Below, in pieces: positions 24,350-37,012 of a stretch of 52,500 bases of DNA. This DNA is from Glandiceps talaboti (taxonomy: Eukaryota > Hemichordata > Enteropneusta > Spengelidae): positions 30,968,955 to 31,021,454 of the forward strand of contig NC_135551.1 in NCBI RefSeq assembly GCF_964340395.1. The letters are read 5' to 3'. Each line of letters opens with the position of its first letter. Position 1 is the first letter of the stretch. A model generated the notes under the pieces. The model was not told the origin of the DNA, did no database searches, and saw only the letters and a program-made list of their open reading frames with translations. The position numbers were made by a program, and so were the translations under genes.

Positions 24350-26526
24350 ACATGTATGTGTATGTAAACATGGCAACATGACTACTGAGTGAAGCTTGTA
24401 ATGTAGACTTTGTTCACCTAAATACATAAATGTACATATCAATGTATACTTGTAGGAGAACATAATTACTCCCTGTACTTGACTAGACCATGGTATCTCA
24501 TTATTGATCTGAATATTTTTAGTAACACATTTACACCCATTTCCTGGTGTAAACTTATCAAATTCTCCTTTATAAAATGGAATGTTAGAATTTACAGAAT
24601 TTTAAAAATTATGTTTGTATATCATACCAATATTACAGAAATATCATCCAGGTTTGTTGCAAGGTTATAGAAGGAAATAAAATTTTTTGTAAGGTTATTT
24701 CCTACTTTTATGGAGTATAAATGACAATGAATTACCATGGGATTTCACAGGATGTTATACTAGTTACAAGTATACAGGATGTGATAGTCTCAGCTGTAGT
24801 ATTTATACATATTTTTAGCTTAATATGAGTCAAATTGACTACTCTGAAAATTATATGAATTTATACCAACTCAGTTACATACTAGAAATACTGTCACAAA
24901 CACAATACACAAAAATACTGGGATTCATGTATATTACAATAAATATTAAATGAGACTATCAAATTGCTAATACTGAAAGAATGCTTGTTTTATTCAACTG
25001 TGCCTTATAAGTTATATCAACATATATTAAAATTATGTATATTCTATTGTTCTTTAGGATTTGGTAACCTACATCAAGTAAATTTGTAAATTAAAAAATG
25101 CCTATTAATAGCGTTACTAGTATTATCATCATAAACTAATTACAAGTTAATGGTGTTTTTTGTTGTGTTAGTACAATGTTTTGCGAATTATCCCATTATG
25201 GCGACTAATAACGAGATACCACAAAACTTGAGGCACAATGTAATATATCATCATTATCAGTTCAATTACGTTGAAGAACCAATTTCTGGCATATGATCAA
25301 CGGACATGGTATTGTAGAATCTTGGTATGATATCCATGATTTAAAATGGTAAAATATAAGCTTATGTTTCGAAATCTGTGACTTAGTACTGTACATGTTG
25401 TAATTCGATCGCGGTCGAGTCGAGAACGACTGTCGTCCTCACTTGTTGTGAATGTGTGAACTTGACGTTTATCGAGGTCGGTCCAGATCGTAAACTTACT
25501 CGCACAGGTTCCCTTGCCTTACTGGCGATTACTCATGTTTACGAGTTTGTTTCTCGTATGGCTGGGTATGTAATGTCCTTGGTTAACTTCTTGTTCTGGA
25601 AATATCGACAGAGTTAGTGTGGGTCGACAGGAACACCGGCTATAGACGTGACACAGCTAGCTACGAGCAACACATCCGTACGATTGTCATTGTCGTACTA
25701 CTACTAATGTCGTACCCAAAAGACCATCAAATTATTCATACTGAACTTACCTCGATTGTCTTCTCCTTGGTCTTTCATGTCTTCATATACTATTTTAAAG
25801 TAAAATATGTTGATTTTCCCCTCAGGGATTCACGTCATGTTGTTTTAACTAATATACATATACCCCCGTTGTCGATAGACTTTCACTCCAGCTCCAGGTA
25901 TATTCTTTACGTCGACAACCTGAGCTTATACTACCCAGCATGCACCTGTTGTTACGAAGCTCAAATGAGGTCAAAGTTTAACAAAATCTTTGCGTCCTCG
26001 TTCGTCGATTTTACAGTATGTAGCGAATTATATCTTAGCAGACTCTTTTTACTTGATTAAATTACCTTTCAAAACAATCTAAAAGTTATCAAATATACTT
26101 TTAGTTGGAACTGTAGTGATAGAAAAAAGGATAATAACAATTACACCGATTTTGCAAATTTCACTGGAAGTGTCCGGTTATAATATTTCGCGGACATTTT
26201 GAATTTTGTTGTTAGAATGACGTTTTGATAGGTTTGTACATATTGTGTCACACGCAATTATTACTAAATTTCTTATTTACTTATTAATTTTTACTTATAT
26301 ACTGGTATTATATTACAGCATTACATAGTTCTTGCCGTGTCTTTCATTTGAATAAGGTATATTTTTACGTTATTGAATGTACCGTATTGTCACTTTCTCG
26401 TAAATGGATTATGGACTTGGTGTATGTTCAATGTTGTATCACATTGTGTTTTCAATCAAATAGGAAAATCAATTTGTCAACCGGTGGTACCATATTTGAA
26501 ATATTTAATTTGTTTCAGAATTCAAG
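24350..26526. promoter_or_regulatory. intergenic region between two divergent genes, CpG-bearing core at 25400-25620
   Basis: The minus-strand gene and SKA3 point away from each other here. The stretch 25400-25620 contains a cluster of CpGs (gatcgcggtcgagtcgagaa and following) in otherwise CpG-poor sequence, as expected of a housekeeping promoter. SKA3 probably has a non-coding first exon here, because a polypyrimidine-AG acceptor ends at 26518, eight bases before its ATG. The 147-codon open frame at 25617-26060 has no recognisable domain and probably belongs to this leader or intron. Confidence 0.45.
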
Positions 26527-29500
26527 ATGAACACCGAGCACAAACCGTTTTTCTCTAACCTTCGACAAATTGCAGTAAATGCAGAAAAACAAAGTGTTGC
26601 ATTGAAAGATGTTCTTCAAAAGCCACCACCATCAGGAGAAGATTCTGTTGTGTCATCCGAGTTAATGCTTAGAGAAATGTTAAAAGAAACCAAAGATGTG
26701 AAGGTAAATAACTAAGTAGTTGTTGGTGGTGGGGGGTTGGGGGTTGGTTGGTGGTAATGGTGGAAAATGTCTTCCTTGAAAACTTACATGTATTCACTGT
26801 ACTTGTGCAGTTATGACTGGGCCAGACTGTCACCACATAAACTAAAATATTTGCTTGTAAAAACTACATGCAAGTTTCTCTTTGAAGGAAGGGCCGAGGG
26901 GGACTTAAGTTCCACCTCAGACCATTAAAAATACCATAATTAAAGAAGCTGTTACTGTATCTGGGAAAGATTAATTTTATATGATTTTGTAAATATTGTT
27001 TCAAGCCAATATTTCTATCCCTTTTCAAATAGTAATTATGAACCATGGCCATAATGTTATTATCAGGTATAGAATTATTGTTATGAACCATGGCCATAAT
27101 ATTATTATATTACAAATGTAGTATAGAATTATTGTTATGAACCATGGCCATAATATTATTATATTACAAATGTAGTATAGAATTATTGTTATGAACCATG
27201 GCCATAATATTATTATCAGGTATAGAATTATTGTTATGAACCATGGCCATAATATTATTATATTACAAATGTAGTATAGAATTATTGTTATGAACCATGG
27301 CCATAATATTATTATCAGGTATAGAATTATTGTTATGAACCATGGCCATAATATTATTATATTACAAATGTAGTATAGAATTATTGTTATGAGCCATGGC
27401 CATAATATTATTATATTACAAATGTAGTATAGAATTATTGTTATGAGCCATGGCCATAATATTATTATATTACAAATGTAGTATAGAATTATTGTTATGA
27501 GCCATGGCCATAATGTTATTATATTACAAATGTAGTATAGAATTATTGTTATGAACCATGGCCATAATATTATTATCAGGTATAGAATTATTGTTATGAA
27601 CCATGGCCATAATATTATTATATTACAAATGTAGTATAGAATTATTGTTATGAACCATGGCCATAATATTATTATATTACAAATGTAGTATAGAATTATT
27701 GTTATGAACCATGGCCATAATGTTATTATCAGGTATAGAATTATTGTTATGAACCATGGCCATAATATTATTATATTACAAATGTAGTATAGAATTATTG
27801 TTATGAACCATGGCCATAATATTATTATCAGGTATAGAATTATTGTTATGAACCATGGCCATAATGTTATTATCAGGTATAGAATTATTGTTATGAACCA
27901 TGGCCATAATATTATTATATTACAAATGTAGTATAGAATTATTGTTATGAACCATGGCCATAATATTATTATATTACAAATGTAGTATAGAATTATTGTT
28001 ATGAACCATGGCCATAATGTTATTATCAGGTATAGAATTATTGTTATGAACCATGGCCATAATATTATTATATTACAAATGTAGTATAGAATTATTGTTA
28101 TGAACCATGGCCATAATATTATTATCAGGTATAGAATTATTGTTATGAACCATGGCCATAATGTTATTATCAGGTATAGAATTATTGTTATGAACCATGG
28201 CCATAATATTATTATATTACAAATGTAGTATAGAATTATTGTTATGAGCCATGGCCATAATGTTATTATATTACAAATGTAGTATAGAATTATTGTTATG
28301 AACCATGGCCATAATATTATTATCAGGTATAGAATTATTGTTATGAACCATGGCCATAATATTATTATATTACAAATGTAGTATAGAATTATTGTTATGA
28401 ACCATGGCCATAATGTTATTATCAGGTATAGAATTATTGTTATGAACCATGGCCATAATATTATTATATTACAAATGTAGTATAGAATTATTGTTATGAG
28501 CCATGGCCATAATGTTATTATATTACAAATGTAGTATAGAATTATTGTTATGAACCATGGCCATAATATTATTATATTACAAATGTAGTATAGAATTATT
28601 GTTATGAACCATGGCCATAATATTATTATCAGGTATAGAATTATTGTTATGAACCATGGCCATAATATTATTATATTACAAATGTAGTATAGAATTATTG
28701 TTATGAACCATGGCCATAATGTTATTATCAGGTATAGAATTATTGTTAATTGTCATTTGTGGATGTCACTTCATTATGATATAGTACATGATGTGGCATC
28801 CATGTAAATGAGATGATCAGATCCCCAACTTGAGTAATTAAAGTGGCACAAGCTGAGTTTATAAGCCTTCTATGCAAGTGAAAAAAATTATTCCAGCCCC
28901 CACCAGTATACTCACAGTGGTGGACAGCCCCACCAGTATAGTGTCTGTTAATGGTCAGGGACTTCCTCACAGTGGTGGACGACAGCCCCACCAGTATAGT
29001 GTTAATGTTCAGGGACCTCCTCATAGTGGTGGACAGCCCCCACCAGTATAGTGTTAATGGTCAGGGACCTCCTCATAGTGCAGTGGTGGACGGCTCATCC
29101 TGCATTCTTCTAAAATAGACAAAAAAACTACCATCCACTACAAAACATTCTGTTGACCTTGGACTTTAAAGTGCATAAAATAAATACTAATTATCACACC
29201 TGCCATTGAAAACACATGAAACCTAAGACAACTAAAAGTTTTAGTTGTCTGAGATGTATTAAACACAACTGAGGAGAATGGCACATTGAAACAATTAGCA
29301 CCATTTATTGTTATGCTAATTATGTCATGAATATTAATTAGGTCTGTCAGCTCATTAGCGTCCAGGATGCCAGTTACAGTAAGGAGGTCCCTGGATGTTG
29401 TTGCATGTCATCTATAGAATTATGATTCTCTTCTGGCACTATTAGAACAGATGATTGCATAGTAATACTTTGTGATATGTAGGATAAATTACATCATTAT

Positions 29501-31092
29501 TATATCGGTTATGAGTTACATCTATTATCAGGTTTGAGTTCAGTCAATTCAGTGGTGGTTAGGCATGCTTCAGTAAATATACAATACTGCAAGTACCTTA
29601 ACTGTGCAGCAAAAGCTATGCCCAAATATGTATAAACTCATCTTGTGCCCCTTTAAATAAATATTGATATGTTTTTGAACTCCACATAATACATAAAAGT
29701 TCTAAACTTGAAGAAAAACATGTTTGAATGATACATACACAGAAAAAGATATATAGACATACAAACACAAACACTCACCCCTCCCCCCTACACACACTTG
29801 GCACTATGTAAACCTGTAAATACCATTAACTTGATCTCTTGATATCAGAGTGAAGCTAAAGTAAAGATGCATAGAGTAAAGAAGGAGCACAGTTCTTTCA
29901 ATCAACTTCTTTCTGCACACAAGGCACTCTATCAGTCCAATCTGGATAAATATCAACAACTGGAAACATTCCTACAGAAATATGGATATCAATCAGCCAA
30001 TAAAAACGGTAAGAATTTAATCATAGATGTTGAAGAGTGATCAATGTCTATGGTTTAGTAGTAGACAGTTTATTGTATGTACAGCTACATACAATTAGAT
30101 TACAATTGTGTGTACATACAGTCAGAGAGTTGACAGTTGTGTGTACAGTACAGTTAGAGAGTTGACAGTTGTGTGTACATACAGTTAGAGTTGACAGTTG
30201 TGTGTACATACAGATAGAGAGTTGACAGTTGTGTGTACATACAGTTAGGAAGTTGACAGTTGTGTGTACATACAGTTAGAGAGTTGGCAGTTGTGTATAC
30301 ACAGAGTTGACAGTTGTGTATACATATTAGAGAGTTGACAGTTGTGTGTACATACAGTTAGAGAGTTGACAGTTGTGTGTACATACAGTTAAAGAGTTGA
30401 CAGTTGTGTATACATAGAGAGTTGACAGTTGTATATACATATTAGAGAGTTGACAGTTGTGTGTACATACAGTTAGATAGTTGACAGTTGTGTGTACATA
30501 CAGTTAGAGAGTTGACAGTTGTGTGTACATACAGTTAGAGAGTTGACAGTTGTGTGTACATACAGTTAGAGAGTTGGCAGTTGTGTGTACACACAGTTAG
30601 AGAGTTGGAAGTTGTGTGTACAGTACAGTTAGAGAGTTGACAGTTGTGTGTACACTGAACATAGACTGTCATGTCATAAACATAGCATACAATTTAATTT
30701 CATCATCAATAACATTTTATGCACATCCTCTAGAAAATGAAGCATCTTCATCTTGTGAGATTGCACAAGTATTGGTGACAGAAGACAACAAAGAAAATAT
30801 TGACTGTTGTCAGCAGCAGTCAACTCATAATGAAGATAATACACTGTATCCTTTCATTTGCAGCCTTTTTGCATGATCTGTCTGTGTTTGGCTTTCTGTC
30901 TGTCTGTCTGTATGTATGTATGTATGTATGTATGTATGTATGTATGTATGTATGTATGTATGTATGTATGTATGTATGTATGTATGTATGTATGTATGTA
31001 TGTATGTATGTATGTATGTATGTATGTATGTATGTATGTATGTATGTATGTATGTATGTATGTATGTATGTATGTATGTATGTATGTATGTA

Positions 31093-31131
<39 letters not shown>

Positions 31132-31659
31132 TACTTAGTGATTGAAGGTGAGTATTTGCTGTGAATGCATGTGTCAGTGTCTATCTTGTTTGTATCTGTT
31201 TACATGTGTAATAGAGGTTTTTAATAGATGACAAAGCAGAATTCATTGATTTATTGCTTTGACTAAAAACCATAGATATGTAACTCCTGTCAAAGAACAG
31301 ATTGAGGAGAATGCCAAGTCAAAAAATACTGCTGGTACCCCTAAACTGGAAAACTTTGGTTTGAGTCGTACAACACTAGAGATGTTAGCTCGACTGGGTA
31401 GTACAAACAGTGAGACCAGTACCACAGATTGTGATACATGCGATGATGATATGACATATTGTATTGAAACTTCAACTAGGTGAGTATGCCTAGATATACA
31501 TGTTGATAGGTAGATAGATAGATAGATGGCTGGCTGGCTGGATGGATGGATGGATATACATGTGTGTTTGTATAACTATATGTACATGCTTGCATGTGTG
31601 CATGCATGCGTGCATGTGTGTGTGCACACACACGAGCACACATACACACACGCACACAC

Positions 31660-31723
<64 letters not shown>

Positions 31724-32280
31724 GAAGTGGTCATGGTGTACATGCATAGAGGGAATGACCACCATATTATTATTTGTACAAATGTAACTAAGTTAGTAGG
31801 AAAGTGTCCATTATAATTATACAAATCACGCATGTATATTTAAGTAAATAAATTGATAGAAGAAAGTCTGTAGCTTACATATACATCAGATAGAATCTTA
31901 AGTATGTCCATCATAGAAATATGTGACATTCTAATGTATGTTTATGTCAAAATGGACTACTGGTATACATATTGGTATACAACTCACACATTCACTTCAT
32001 CTCTAGCTGTATACTTTGTAAAAATGAAATTTATAATGATTCCAATAAAATTCAGACAAACCTGTTCATAAAGAGGCTTTAAAGACATTGCACTGGTTGT
32101 GTGTTTATGTATGATTGAGATACTGTCAGCAGCTATATGGCTTCAACTACCAGGATCCACAACATTTACGAACATTGAAAAGCCTGAGGCTGCGAGTTTG
32201 TCTATGTGTGTTGCTTAAGGAATGTTTCTGTCTGTCTATCTGTCTGCCTGCCTGTCTGTCTGTCTGTCTGCCTGCCTGCC

Positions 32281-32347
<67 letters not shown>

Positions 32348-33370
32348 GTGTGTGTGTGTGTGTGTGTGTACATGTACATAGCTAATGTCGTGATAATAGA
32401 GTAAACTGTAATATCATTACAATGTTTTGTACACAAAGAGTTCTAACCATTGATTTATTGCTTTGACTTTAAGTCATAGATATGTAACTCCTGCCAAAGA
32501 ACAGCTTGGAGAGCCTGCTAAGTCAAAAAATATTGCTGGTACCCCTAAACTGGAAAACTTTGGTTTGAGTCGTACAACATTAGAGATGTTAGCAAGACTG
32601 GATAGTACAAAAAGTGAAACCAGTGCCAAAGATATGTACAGTGATGATGTGACATATTCTATTCCAACTTCAACTAGGTAAGTATGTTACAAGTGCTTTA
32701 AACTTTGCAGGGAGATACATATAACATATCTCTCTTGAGGTAATACATGAGTGATGTCTTTATCTGACATATGAGACAATGATTGACAGGTAACTGAGTG
32801 GTAAAAAAAACAAACGCTTATACTAGGTATGAAGTGTAGGACAATAGACTGTAAGATACGATGTATTGTTCAGCTGTATCAGACTTCTCAACCACAGCTA
32901 ATAACACGGTTGTGTCTTACAGACTAATAAATCTAGCACGTCATGTGTGTAAATGAAGGGTAGAAATTGAGATGAATCAAAAAGCTGTTCACTCACCTCC
33001 CAAATGAAAGAATCTCACTTTCTGAACTTGTGTGACATTATTAAAGGGACAGCCCCTAACTCACTTGATTTTGTATCAAAGATGATCACATCTTAGCCAC
33101 TTTGTATGCCACATGCCATGACTGTAAGTTTTGTGTGACCACATACCAGTTCCTGTAGTTATCATTACTGAGTTCCTATCTAGTAATAAATTTTACTTGA
33201 TTTTTAACAGACCAAGGACAACAGAAGATGGTGTGAAACACAATGTTAAAAACAGTGATACACCAGAACCATGGAAAGGACATTCTACTTCAGGATTTAT
33301 CACTCCAAAACAACCTAAACCAGGTATCTACACATACTTTTGTCTTGCTTTGTTTGTTTGTTTGTCTGTT

Positions 33371-33455
<85 letters not shown>

Positions 33456-36400
33456 GCCTCGAACCCTCCATCCACCCTTTCCCTCCTCTCCAATCTTTTC
33501 CTAGTTGCTGTTCCTCATTTTACAACAACCTTGTTATCCTCTCCACATAACCACTCTGTTCCCCTTCTCTCTTTCCTCCCCTTCCCTCTCTCCCTCCCTC
33601 TTTGTTATACCCCCTTGTAACTTTACAAGAACCCAGTAGCTCTTATTGATTTGGAGTAAGTTCCACCATTCCTCTATTTACAAGTAAGAGAATGTCAAAA
33701 AGAACATTACTTTAGAAGTGTTTTACATCTGTGTCACACTTCAAGTGTTTATTGACAAGCTTTGTGCGATTAAAATTTCTGTACATTTTCATGTTACCTG
33801 CAGCTAGATATGGTAATCTTGTAGAACCCAGTGTAGATTCACCAGTTCCACCTGTGTTTATGACACCTGGTATCATACAAATTAAGAAACCAACCACTGT
33901 TCATCAAAAGGCTCTGTCATCTCAAGGTAGGTGTGCAAGTCTTGCATTTTATGTGTTGTTGCTTGTGACTATGATAATTTGTATTTATACTGTATACTTC
34001 TTTAAACATATCAGTATAAACGCTTGTCTCCAAAGAATTCCAGTAAGAACTTCAATCATTCATAGGTCCAGTGTTAGTGCAGGAGGAAATCAGAGTGCAG
34101 GGGGACACCTGCATTATATGTGTGGGTCAAGTTAAAACTGAATGAAACTTTCTTAGGCCACTTGACAACTCCTGCTGATGAAAATGATATGGAATCCTGC
34201 AGTCATGTGGTTGTATATACAAAATGTACAAGCCAATAACAGTTAAGGGGTAGATGTGCAGCCTATACGTGTCTTGCACAATGTCACAAAACTGCTTCCT
34301 TGATTTTAAAGAAAATTTTAACAATTGTTTCTAGAAACCTCTACACAATATGACATTGATTCACCCATACCACCTGTATTTGTGACACCTGGGATTAAAC
34401 AGATCAAGAAACAACCAACCAATCAGAAACAGCCATCCCAGACTCAAGGTAAACACCTGTTGAATATATTCTGTCATCCTCTTCCCCTCCGCCAGAAAAA
34501 AAAGGAAGTCATTTCAAAATAATGATGACAGTCTTCAGAAGAAACTGTTTAGTTTTCAAGTATTTGAGTTGTGTAACAGTTACACTGTGCTATATAATAT
34601 CTTAATGTTACAAGTTACAATATGTAGGTACATGTATATAGAAAAGATGTAATATCAAATTACTCTGTACAAAGTCATATATTATGTGAAATAAGGAAAC
34701 AAATTTTTATTCACATATCAGGCTAGTCTTATCATTTAGGGATCCTGTTTAGTTATGAGGTTGGTTGTTGGTAATGTTTCCACCTCTTTTGTTTGTTTGT
34801 TTGTTTGTTTGTTTATCAGCAGAATGACATCATGTTGGATGGATTTTGAATTGAATTGGTTTATTCACCAGCTACAAAATAATACAAACCTTGTAGAAAG
34901 ATTGTCTTGATACAATGACTAATTGATTAGATTTTTGTGGTGATCTGGTTCTTGATGTGGATTTTAGTGAAGCCACAGCATAACTAGCATCGATAGATAT
35001 CAAACTCCAACCATTGCATATGCCCTTTGTTTTTATCAGAACTGTTATGTTGCAGTAAGTGTTGGCAGCAGTATACACTTTATTGAGTGCCCTCAAGTTG
35101 ATAGCTGCCAATCAATTACCGTACACTGCTGTCAACAGTATTTTATAATTTAAACCAAATTTGGAGGATCATATTCTTAAACCTGGAAACACATCATTAT
35201 GAATGTAAAAAACTACATACTTCCTGATTGAAATTGTATTCATATCATATTTGCAGGTAGGTCTGATAGTTTTGGAGTGGACTCACCTGTACCACCTGTC
35301 TTTATGACACCTGGTGTTATGCAAATAGGAAAACTGAAAACCAATCAGGAGCCACGGTCATTTCTCTCTCAAGGTAGTGAGATTATGATACTATTGCATT
35401 TATTCCTGAATGAAATCACTTTCCAATCACTGTTGATGTCATAAATTGTACACAAATTAGATATTTATCTGTCCTGTCATTTAATAACAATAAAGTATCT
35501 GTACATGGAAGATTCAATAGGTTTCACCCCAGACATTTACTCCATTCAGTGAATTCATATACACAATAGATTTATGATCTATAACACTGTAACATACATC
35601 ATACATGGCACCATAATTTTATGGGATGAAGTCTGAATGAAAATCTTGTTTTCTGCCAAAACTTGTTTATGTAACGTAAAGTATACTGAACAGATTCTGC
35701 ATAGATAAATACATGTACATGACATATATATTGTATAGTAATCAGAGTGTCACCAACTGAATTGTGTTAATCTAAACAGATAAACCTACAACCATGATGT
35801 CACCAGCTATACCCAGACTACAAAGTGAGTGTGATATCAGTTATCATCCTTTGGGTCAGACAAGTACACACACTCCTTCACCAGTGACGCTTGTCAGCAA
35901 AGCCTTACATCCAGAAGACATGCCAACTCCTGAACCTCCAGAAATGACATCCAGGATACAGGTGAACTTCCATATCTACACTTATGTAAACTCTGAATTA
36001 TAATACCCATAGCAACCATTATCTATTGCAACTGCAAACTTGGTGTATGATTTGGGGTGAGGGTGAATAGCAACCATTATCTGTTGTAACTGACTTGGTA
36101 TAGGGATGGTGATGGGTGGGTTAGGGGGAATGTGTCTTCACATACAGAAGACTTGTTGTAAATTACACATACTTTCAAATGACCTATCCGTTTTACATTC
36201 CAGCCACTTCCACAGCAACCTATCTTAAGGTCTGCAACAGCAGACATAGTTGACAAAGAAATGCCCAAAACACCAGTACTAAATTTCACATACAGTTACC
36301 AGGACAACACTGATAGCCAGCCAATAGAAACACCATTATCTAGCTACAATCAACCAATCACAGCTGTGCATACCAAAGAGCAGCAGCAATCAATGGTGAG

Positions 36401-36937
36401 AATTAGGTATGTATATTTAATTATTTTCAAATCCAAGTGTTGTCATCAAACTTATATTCATCAATCTCTTTTACCATATGTCAAGTCTACACCCCCCCCC
36501 CCCCCCATTCGCCTCCAACTGGTATCACTCTACCTCTAACAGGCGTCAACCTGCCTCAGCTTGCACCATGTAAACCGTTCACAGATTGACTATTTACTTG
36601 CTTTGTACAGTAAACAGTTTACAGATTGATTAATTTACAGTTACCACACATAGTGGACTTGTAATGCCATCAATGATTATGGTATACAGTGACATTTTTG
36701 TGACTTCAGTGTAGTTGTAACTCATCAAGTGACACTATTCATTAATTGATTGTTTATATTAGAGTTATTTTGCCTGTCAGCAGTGAAGAGCTACTTGAAC
36801 TGAGTGATAATTTACAGAGAATTGTGGCTTTAGAAAAACTGAATGAGATTATTATGAAGACTAACGAAGTTCTAGAACAAAACGGATCGGGTAAGTAAAA
36901 TGTATTACTAGTATATGAAATGATGACATGTTTAGCA

Positions 36938-37012
<75 letters not shown>

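Larger units (their letters stand above)
31234..32677 (+). repeat. tandemly duplicated SKA3 exon (exons 4 and 5)
   Basis: Exon 4 (31276-31479, 68 codons) and exon 5 (32480-32677, 66 codons) encode near-identical peptides. Shared segments include [14 protein letters not shown] and TTLEMLARL, and both end TSTR. The similarity extends into the preceding intron (attgatttattgctttgact in both) and through the acceptor catag. Both exons are phase 2-2, so either can be skipped, or both kept, without frameshift. The copies differ mainly at their C-terminal ends. Confidence 0.93.

Noticed and set aside
25617-26060. 147-codon open frame
   Set aside because: No domain, atypical composition, no Met-initiated homology I recognise; it lies in the probable SKA3 leader or 5' intron.
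26684-26760. Continuation of SKA3 exon 1 past 26703
   Set aside because: The frame stops three codons later, and the gtaaat donor in phase 0 joins cleanly to exon 2.
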